From Pichia kudriavzevii (taxonomy: Eukaryota > Ascomycota > Pichiomycetes > Pichiales > Pichiaceae): DNA of 64,000 nucleotides. Both the position numbers and the translations under genes were made by a program. The notes under the pieces were generated by a model, which was not told the DNA's origin, did no database searches, and was given only the letters and a program-made list of their open reading frames with translations. The DNA lies in assembly GCF_003054445.1 (NCBI RefSeq), contig NC_042509.1:62001-126000 (forward strand), read 5' to 3'. The number at the start of each line of letters is the position of its first letter. Position 1 is the stretch's first letter. This document shows positions 58,094-64,000 of the stretch, piece by piece.

Positions 58094-60718
58094 TCAGAGA
58101 AAATCCTTGGAATCTCTCGATTCGTCATGGAAGTAGTCGTTGTTCCCGCTCTTGTCATCCTCTCGGTATATCTTCAACCCACTTTGTGGCGGCTCCCCCG
58201 TAAAGACAATCTTGTTGTTTTGATCAAACTCGGCATTCTCGTCAGACATCTCAACAATTCCTTCAAATTCCTCAATAAACTGCTTAGACAGCCCCATCGG
58301 ATCCCTTGGAATCCATACAACTGCTGCCTTGGCACTCAGATCCGGACATGAATAGTCCGCATCGTGTCCGGCACCATAGCCATCATCAGCTGGATATTCC
58401 CAATACATTGGCGGAATGTATTCCTTCAAATCATGATACGTTAGGTACTTCCAAGGTTGTAGATACCTTAGAACAATGTTTGGACGATATATGTCACTCC
58501 GGTCACCCTCAATAATCAACGGCTCTTCAATCAACCGCTGCTTCATTTCCTCTTCATCTTCAAATGGTGACTCCTTACCATCACCACCATCGTTACCTAG
58601 GACTTTGGCATCTGTGTTTTTCCATGACAAAGTCTCACTCTCCCCATCCAAAGGCCTCATGCAAGTATTTGGCAAGACGGTCATCAGCTTATCAAAGGCA
58701 ACATTCATTTGGACGTGGAATAACACTGTAGCACATGCAAATATAACTTCCAATACAATACATCCCCACGATTTGGAAACGGCAAATATACCAATCAAAC
58801 AAATCTCCCCCAAATAGATACCAACCATCAAATGGAACATTGCCCTTGGATAGTTTCTACCCATGTTGTCTGTTCCGATACCAGTGATATAGTTCAAAGT
58901 GTTCATGTATGCCAAATACAACAACAAAAAGGCAACAAAGGTAAACAATAGGATGATTGGCGAAATTATGGAATAAACAATCGAAATCACTGCTAGAACT
59001 TCATAAATAGGATACGTCGTACCCCATGCCATCTCTCCCAATCCAACATATCTGTTGTACTTTTGTCTGGCAGTTTTGTCCAAAAAGCTAAATGCATAGA
59101 ACAGGATAAATGTGACTAATTGAAACAATATAGTACCGGAAACAGAAAAGCCGTTCAAGATAATATACGAGATGAAGAAATTGGAAGATTTTGGTAGATT
59201 GCTGGATAACAACGATAAAGAGGATGTTGGATTTTCAATGATTTGGGTTACAACCGATGAAACGGAGGATGCAATCGTAACAACCAAAAATGTCTGAACA
59301 ACTTGAAATGCAAAATACGCTTGTTGTGTGAAATATTCAATTGATTGTGCAGTTAGACAACCACTTAACTTCGCCATTGATCTGATAAATATAGGTAATA
59401 ACATCATCAATACAGATAACATAACAGATGGTAACAACGCCGTTATCAAACCTAACAATTGCTTAGGCAAATTGTAGATAAATCTCAACCAGTGCATTTT
59501 GTTTGTCAAATACGTCAAATTCGAGATAAAACCAACAAACGCAACAGGAATTGCCCAAATGATAATCAACGCTATGATTGCTGCAACAGCAACCGACGTT
59601 CTGCTCAATTTTTCCCACCAATAGTATCTCATATTAGGCCAGAAAATATCTCCTGGTTCAACTCCAATATGCTTTGGATCGAAGTGTAATGGCTGGTCAT
59701 GGATAATAGTCTGATATGCCAGCTGTGCAAAATATTGATTTTCAAATTCAACTGCAATGGTGTTTAATGGCTTAATCTTTTTGTTATTTGAATCTTTTTG
59801 CAATTCCTCAATTTCTTTGTTTAATACTGCAATTCTTTCCTTTGAATATTCAATCAAATCGTGCTTCTTACCAATGATTTTAGGCTTTTTTATCGTTGGC
59901 ATCTTCTTCTGTGGAATATAGGAAACCAATTCTTGTTCGAGTTCAATATGTTCACCTTTCTTTTCCTTCTTGGCCTTGACACTAACACATTTCTTTAATA
60001 TGTTATTCAATGCATTTTCTAAGTTGGAAACAAGCCCATCTCTCTCAGATACCTTCTTGGATAATTCGGGAGATACCTTGGCAACCCAGATTTTCCTGAC
60101 ACCATCAAATAACTTTTTGAATTCTCTTTCATTGAGGTACTGGTCTGGGATTGTTTGGAAGACAACGACCCTGGAACTGAGTTTCCTGGCATAATGTGGT
60201 GTACTCAACAACAAGTATCTCAAGTTTGTGTAAAAATGCAACTCCCTATAGACAGTAAACATTATAGCAGCATAGTAGATCCAGGACATAAAGACATGTG
60301 CATAGTACCTACCGACATTCCCTACATTAGAAATACCAAGTTGGTTCAACCCTGTTTCATGGTTGCCTCCAGTGGCATTCACTGGAAGTAAAATGATCCA
60401 GATCAACATCCCCCCAAGACCAAATGATGAAACTATACATAAATATCTGAGAAATAGGTAACCATCAACACCAGAATACTTGATCATGAACGATGGCTTC
60501 ATGGTGATCAAAGCCTTCAACCAGAACAATGGTGTTATTGGTAGAGGATCAGGACGTTCCTCAGAAGGTAGAATATCACAATGTGATTTAGGTTCATAAA
60601 CTCTTTTGAAACGTAACCTCAAGAGTAAGAATAGAGTCACAAAAATTGCACAGAAAACTCCATTTGAAGTGATCGAAGTAAGGACATCTCGCGTGGATGT
60701 CGACGTTGTCGAAGTCAT
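58094..60718 (-). CDS. RSN1: RSN1-like TMEM63/OSCA (DUF221) membrane protein
   Basis: The 874-residue product has a Ser/Thr N-terminus, a first span (GVFCAIFVTLFLLLRL), YEPKSH, a long cytoplasmic domain between the early and later spans (about 175-365, with coiled segments), then about eight spans (SVAVAAIIALIIIWAIPVAF onward) and a hydrophilic tail. Order and N-terminal sequence match S. cerevisiae Rsn1 (953 residues), a relative of Csc1 and Phm7. Animal and plant relatives are osmo- or mechanosensitive cation channels; yeast Rsn1 suppresses SRO7 loss and affects sodium pump sorting. Phm7 or another paralogue is the alternative. Confidence 0.85.
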   Translation of the reverse strand: MTSTTSTSTRDVLTSITSNGVFCAIFVTLFLLLRLRFKRVYEPKSHCDILPSEERPDPLPITPLFWLKALITMKPSFMIKYSGVDGYLFLRYLCIVSSFGLGGMLIWIILLPVNATGGNHETGLNQLGISNVGNVGRYYAHVFMSWIYYAAIMFTVYRELHFYTNLRYLLLSTPHYARKLSSRVVVFQTIPDQYLNEREFKKLFDGVRKIWVAKVSPELSKKVSERDGLVSNLENALNNILKKCVSVKAKKEKKGEHIELEQELVSYIPQKKMPTIKKPKIIGKKHDLIEYSKERIAVLNKEIEELQKDSNNKKIKPLNTIAVEFENQYFAQLAYQTIIHDQPLHFDPKHIGVEPGDIFWPNMRYYWWEKLSRTSVAVAAIIALIIIWAIPVAFVGFISNLTYLTNKMHWLRFIYNLPKQLLGLITALLPSVMLSVLMMLLPIFIRSMAKLSGCLTAQSIEYFTQQAYFAFQVVQTFLVVTIASSVSSVVTQIIENPTSSLSLLSSNLPKSSNFFISYIILNGFSVSGTILFQLVTFILFYAFSFLDKTARQKYNRYVGLGEMAWGTTYPIYEVLAVISIVYSIISPIILLFTFVAFLLLYLAYMNTLNYITGIGTDNMGRNYPRAMFHLMVGIYLGEICLIGIFAVSKSWGCIVLEVIFACATVLFHVQMNVAFDKLMTVLPNTCMRPLDGESETLSWKNTDAKVLGNDGGDGKESPFEDEEEMKQRLIEEPLIIEGDRSDIYRPNIVLRYLQPWKYLTYHDLKEYIPPMYWEYPADDGYGAGHDADYSCPDLSAKAAVVWIPRDPMGLSKQFIEEFEGIVEMSDENAEFDQNNKIVFTGEPPQSGLKIYREDDKSGNNDYFHDESRDSKDFL

Positions 60719-61029
60719 TATTGGCTTGTCTGTCTATACCTTTGTGTTTGTCTTTCAGTTCAGTCCAATTGAACAGAAGAAAAGAAAAAAAAATAAAAAA
60801 AAAAGAACGAAAGAAAGAAAGAAAGAAAAAAAAAGTTCCTTCAGGCACAATCAAAACAAACAGAAAACAACAAGTCTTCGTGATGCCAATGCGGCGGGTG
60901 TATACGTTACCCAAAAACAGTTTCAAGAGAACGCAAAAAAAAAAAACACACTGGAAAATAAAATTCCAGGAAGAGAAAATACTAAAATAGAAAACTTCCT
61001 TCTATTTTAATATCTTCCCCTTTTTCGCG
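60719..61029. other. RSN1 promoter with A/AAAG-rich tract
   Basis: About 310 bp including an AAAG/AAAAG-rich stretch (60778-60835). The long + frames crossing it are lysine-rich artefacts. Confidence 0.6.
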
Positions 61030-62052
61030 TTATAAGAAATAATCAGTTGCTGGTTTTTGACGTGTTGTCAAGAAAACATTGCCACGCTGAAATCCCACGT
61101 TGTTGTTGTTGTTGTTGTTCGTGATGGTGGTAGGGTCATAACCATCTCTGTCGTTGTTGTCGTTCTTCCCCTGGGCGCTTTCAAACGTCGTGTATTCTCG
61201 AGTGAGTGATTCGTCCAATGCCAGAACAGCAGCAACGTTCCCACAGCGATAACAGTAATTGGGTGCACTCCACACCGTCACCAAGCCTCCATCAAAGAGC
61301 TCCTTATATCCTTCCATAACGAGCTGGTGTGCACGTGCCACGAGGGAGAGGCCATTCCTGTGTAGAAACTTGCTAGTTTCTCCCTCTCCGAACAAGTACC
61401 CGGCTCCACGTGGAGATAATGCCCAGCCATCAACGTCTTTTTCCGGATCGGACCAGAGTAAGTCACACATGGATCCATCGTGAGGTACCTCTTGTTTCCG
61501 ATCAATCTTCCGAATTTCATCTAGGGTTTCCAAGCCTGGAGATAGTCCACCATGTACACAGAAGACACCATCTCTACCGCCAAGACCGCCCATAATGTAT
61601 GCTCCCAAGGAGATATAGTCAAACAACTCACAACAGTATCTCCATACGTTGGCATTGCTGTACTTCCTCAAGCATTCATCGTAAAACCCATAGACTGAGG
61701 TGATTTGTCTCGACTCGTGGTTCCCACGTATAAGGTAAATCTTGTCCGGGTATTTCAATTTGTAGACTAATAACAAGAGGAACGTCTCCAATGAATTGAA
61801 TCCTCTATCGACAAAGTCACCCAAAAAGAGGTATCTTTTGAGAGGAGGTTCTCCCCCAATTTTAAACAACGTGATCAAGTCATGCAATTGGCCATGAATG
61901 TCCCCACAGACTACTACGGGAACAGCAACCGATTGTACGTTCCCTTCCGAAATTAGCAGCTCTTGTCCTAATAGACACATTTCTAAAACATCCTGCTCGG
62001 GTATGATCCTACATGCCTTGACATCTTCGAGAATTTTGTCCAGATCAAGCAT
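61030..62052 (-). CDS. PPH3: PPH3, catalytic subunit of protein phosphatase 4
   Basis: The 340-residue product is a PPP-family phosphatase: [51 protein letters not shown] and a terminal DYFL. It matches S. cerevisiae Pph3 (308 residues) across nearly the whole length, including the start [10 protein letters not shown]. Pph3 with Psy2 and Psy4 dephosphorylates Rad53 and gamma-H2A. It has a short Gly-rich insertion before the HGGLSP loop ([15 protein letters not shown]) and an Asn/Asp-rich insertion near the C-terminus (about 300-325, seven consecutive Asn), accounting for the extra length. Metal ligands are intact. Confidence 0.95.
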   Translation of the reverse strand: MLDLDKILEDVKACRIIPEQDVLEMCLLGQELLISEGNVQSVAVPVVVCGDIHGQLHDLITLFKIGGEPPLKRYLFLGDFVDRGFNSLETFLLLLVYKLKYPDKIYLIRGNHESRQITSVYGFYDECLRKYSNANVWRYCCELFDYISLGAYIMGGLGGRDGVFCVHGGLSPGLETLDEIRKIDRKQEVPHDGSMCDLLWSDPEKDVDGWALSPRGAGYLFGEGETSKFLHRNGLSLVARAHQLVMEGYKELFDGGLVTVWSAPNYCYRCGNVAAVLALDESLTREYTTFESAQGKNDNNDRDGYDPTTITNNNNNNNVGFQRGNVFLTTRQKPATDYFL

Positions 62053-62242
62053 GCTAGCAAAGAGATATGTATATCTAGAGCCGAAGATGAAGTTTGGTGC
62101 AGGAGGTTGGAAGAGAGATGAGGTGGTTTAGCATAAAGTAAAACAAAACACGTTAAAGGAAGAGCCCACAGCTGGAACAAAGAAGTTGTGAAATTTCCGC
62201 AAACTTGAAATTGTCTCTAATTTCCATCTTTAGCATTTACGT

Positions 62243-63253
62243 ATGTACTACATTGAAGAGTTGACTTCTAAAGCAATGACCATTGAACGCAAGAAGGTGC
62301 CGCCTATTGTTCCGAAAAAGAACAGAGAACTCTCTCTGCGGGGGGACAAGAACGGATCAGAAACTTTACATCTATCCATTCCCGTGGGGCCAATTACCCC
62401 CAGGATACAAGATAGAGAAACAACAGAGAAAGAGACACTGGAACGGCTCGTTGAGGAGATATCGCTGAACAGCGAGTATGAACTCCCAAGACGTCACCGG
62501 AATGAGCCGAAAGTGATCAAGTTTGACGACATAATGGCATCCAATCGTGTACCGGCAATTAAACCAACAAAACATGCAAGTACAAGCATTAATACAATCA
62601 CTAATACAACCACAAAACCGAAACCACAACCCAAGCCCAAGCCAGTCTTAGAATCATTGTTGCAACAGGAAAGTCCAGACATTTACCCTAAACAAAATGC
62701 AACACCACAAGACACTTTGTGGTTAAACCTGAAACCAAAACCACTAGTGAAACCAAAACCACCGGTAAAAACAAAGCCAGAGATAAAGCCTAGCTTCCAT
62801 TGTATCCAGCACCCTTTATCAAAGACCTGTGTGGTTCCACCTCAAACACGTACAGAGAAAGAAACTCCGGCATTTCTACATAACGTTCTACAACAACACA
62901 TCGACTTACAGTCAAAGTCTGCACCTTTGCAAATGGTCCCCCTGCCCGGATTGGCCACTTCTGCAGTTTTCCCAATTCCAGCAAAACCTTCACAGAGAGC
63001 TCACACCGTGGACAATTCGTCGTTGGGAGTCACTCGTGGCAGAGGTAAGAAACTCACACATCCAAACAAGACCCGTTCAAGAGGCCCTCGTAGGAGGTTA
63101 CCAAAGAGTGTCTCCACGTCAGAGGGGGACAAGACAAGTGCAAATGCACCTACATACGCAGCCAAATGTACAGAGACCCCTCTATTGAGTCAGCCCCTGG
63201 GAAAGAAGAAACCCCCAGTCCCACCAAAGAAAAAAATACAAATCACTGTGTAA
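62243..63253 (+). CDS. Pro/Lys-rich protein with SH3-ligand motifs, not recognised
   Basis: A 336-residue protein of biased composition. PxxP-type motifs at both ends (KKVPPIVPKKNREL and KKKPPVPPKKK) are class I/II SH3 ligands, as in actin-patch proteins. The centre carries repeated KPKP (about 120-180) and the C-terminal third is Arg/Lys-rich (RGRGKKLTHPNKTRSRGPRRR). A short more ordinary segment (about 65-105, LERLVEEISLNSEYELPRR then EPKVIKFDDIMASNRVP) may be the conserved core. A second ATG at 62276 is equally possible. Actin-cytoskeleton adaptor is only an inference from composition. Confidence 0.65.
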   Translation: MYYIEELTSKAMTIERKKVPPIVPKKNRELSLRGDKNGSETLHLSIPVGPITPRIQDRETTEKETLERLVEEISLNSEYELPRRHRNEPKVIKFDDIMASNRVPAIKPTKHASTSINTITNTTTKPKPQPKPKPVLESLLQQESPDIYPKQNATPQDTLWLNLKPKPLVKPKPPVKTKPEIKPSFHCIQHPLSKTCVVPPQTRTEKETPAFLHNVLQQHIDLQSKSAPLQMVPLPGLATSAVFPIPAKPSQRAHTVDNSSLGVTRGRGKKLTHPNKTRSRGPRRRLPKSVSTSEGDKTSANAPTYAAKCTETPLLSQPLGKKKPPVPPKKKIQITV

Positions 63254-63580
63254 TACAGTCCTTCCTCTCTGCCGTTCTCCCCAACAATGTAGACGGATAT
63301 ATATATATATATATATTAACAGCCAACCATGCCTTATGGGTCCCACGGTGCATGTACTTCACCATCCAATGCCTTCGCTGTGGATTGTGGATCTGCAACT
63401 TTTTCAATTGCTTTCGTTGTAACTTTAATTTTTATTTTCATTTTTAAAAGTGTTTTCAATTTGGGTCCTTTTGTTTTTATTGTACTTGAAAATTATTTTC
63501 GTTTTAACGTTTTGATTTTCCACTGCTGTTGTGGGACTATAAATAGACCCTTTTGCAGTTTATTTCACTAGCCAGTGCCC
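63254..63580. other. ANP1 promoter region
   Basis: About 330 bp with a (TA)n run (63299-63317), T-rich stretches, and CTATAAATAG at 63537-63546, a good TATA box 40 bp before the ANP1 ATG. Confidence 0.6.
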
Positions 63581-64000
63581 ATGTCTGGGAAAGTGTATGT
63601 ATACTTGTCAAGTTGTCCCCCCTTGTTTATCAGAGACTAGTCATACTAACATCAAACTCGAGCAGAAAACCGTTTGATTATCGGACAAGGTCCACCATTT
63701 ACACATTGGCCATATTCGTTGTGGGAATTCTGGGGTTATTCTCATGGTATAGTAGTTTCCTCCCAACGTTCACAGAGAAACAACAGTCGTTGTACCGACC
63801 GCAATTCGACGACACACTGGGCGTCACCTTTGCCGACCTTCGGTATGATTCTCAAGGTACTGCCAATGGTTGGCAAAATGAGGAACGAGTGCTATTCTTG
63901 GTCCCCTTGAGAGATGCCGCTGAACATCTACCAATGTTTTTCAGTCATATGCGGAACATGACGTACCCCCATCATCTCATTGATATTTCCTTTTTAGTTT
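63581..64000 (+). CDS. ANP1: ANP1-like mannan polymerase subunit, 5' part, with one intron
   Basis: Exon 1 is 63581-63594 (ATG TCT GGG AAA GT), intron 63595-63665, exon 2 from 63666 past the window edge. The intron starts GTATGT, contains TACTAAC at 63644-63650 and ends CAG. Splicing joins MSGKV to KPFDYRTRS, followed by a type II signal anchor (TIYTLAIFVVGILGLFSWY) and then FADLRYDSQG...GWQNEERVLFLVPLRDAAEHLP and TYPHHLIDISFLV. The latter strongly match Anp1 (FYDLRN...GWQQGDRILFCVPLRDASEHLP). Anp1 is a Golgi alpha-1,6-mannosyltransferase subunit of M-Pol II. Without splicing the frame has no usable ATG. Confidence 0.88.
63595..63665 (+). other. 71-nt spliceosomal intron in ANP1
   Basis: 5' site GTATGT, branch point TACTAAC (63644-63650, 15 nt before the end), 3' site CAG. 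All three are consensus for budding yeast, and removal restores an open frame from a 14-nt coding mini-exon. Confidence 0.9.

Noticed and set aside
60606-61010. Lys-rich + frames overlapping the RSN1 5' end
   Set aside because: Created by the A/AAAG tract and antisense reading of RSN1.
63674-63910. 78-codon frame near the right edge
   Set aside because: Out of frame with the conserved ANP1 coding sequence in the same DNA.

Overview
This 64 kb window is nuclear chromosomal DNA of a budding yeast (Saccharomycotina). Evidence: about 37 closely packed protein genes, nearly all single-exon, recognisable as counterparts of Saccharomyces cerevisiae genes; fungus-specific families (AXL2, ASK1, RGD1, HRK1, RRN7, a Zn2Cys6 regulator, ERG3); AT-rich intergenes with poly-T tracts; and one short intron with yeast-type GTATGT/TACTAAC/CAG signals. 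CTG codes for Leu at invariant RhoGAP positions (near 3787 and 3820), which argues against the CTG-Ser clade. Gene order differs from S. cerevisiae. A Pichiaceae species such as Pichia/Issatchenkia is my best guess, but this is inference from general resemblance.

Layout. 1-0.8 kb: a decayed gene relic of unknown family. 1-6.5 kb: a divergent protein kinase, RGD1 (F-BAR RhoGAP), then the divergent ribosome-biogenesis pair LCP5/NSA2 sharing an RRPE-like promoter element. 6.5-7.7 kb: tRNA-Arg(CCG) and tRNA-Gln(UUG). 7.7-12.8 kb: ASK1, an unrecognised two-membrane-span protein, a 1.15 kb repeat-rich intergene, and an AMD2-type amidase. 13-25 kb: ERG3, an ACOT9-like thioesterase, AXL2, MDM35, RRT14, CAT2-type carnitine acetyltransferase, SPT8. 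25.6-40.7 kb: CAF16, a Zn2Cys6 factor, HRI1, HRK1, an unnamed protein with two RRM-like segments, PUS7, RAD53. 41-51.7 kb: PEP4, two tandem, patchwork-identical aldo-keto reductases, a PQ-loop transporter, TGS1, RRN7 and a third aldo-keto reductase. 52-64 kb: RIM20, a RAD55-like protein without a Walker A lysine, an aquaporin, RSN1, PPH3, a proline-rich SH3-ligand protein, and the 5' end of ANP1 with a 71-nt intron.

The genes form no operon-like pathway. Themes recur: ribosome and RNA biogenesis (LCP5, NSA2, RRT14, RRN7, PUS7, TGS1, tRNAs), DNA damage response (RAD53, PPH3, which dephosphorylates Rad53 in S. cerevisiae, and RAD55-like), morphogenesis and trafficking (RGD1, AXL2, RIM20, RSN1, ANP1), and small-molecule metabolism (amidase, CAT2, ERG3, three aldo-keto reductases). 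I saw no intact transposon, CRISPR array or rRNA gene, and no convincing new multi-gene system. The most notable items are the relic at the left edge, the ANP1 mini-exon, the aldo-keto reductase patchwork, the RAD55-like ATPase with a lost P-loop, the paired palindromic-ended repeats upstream of the amidase, and promoter boxes (MCB, SRE, RRPE) that match known regulation of the genes beside them.
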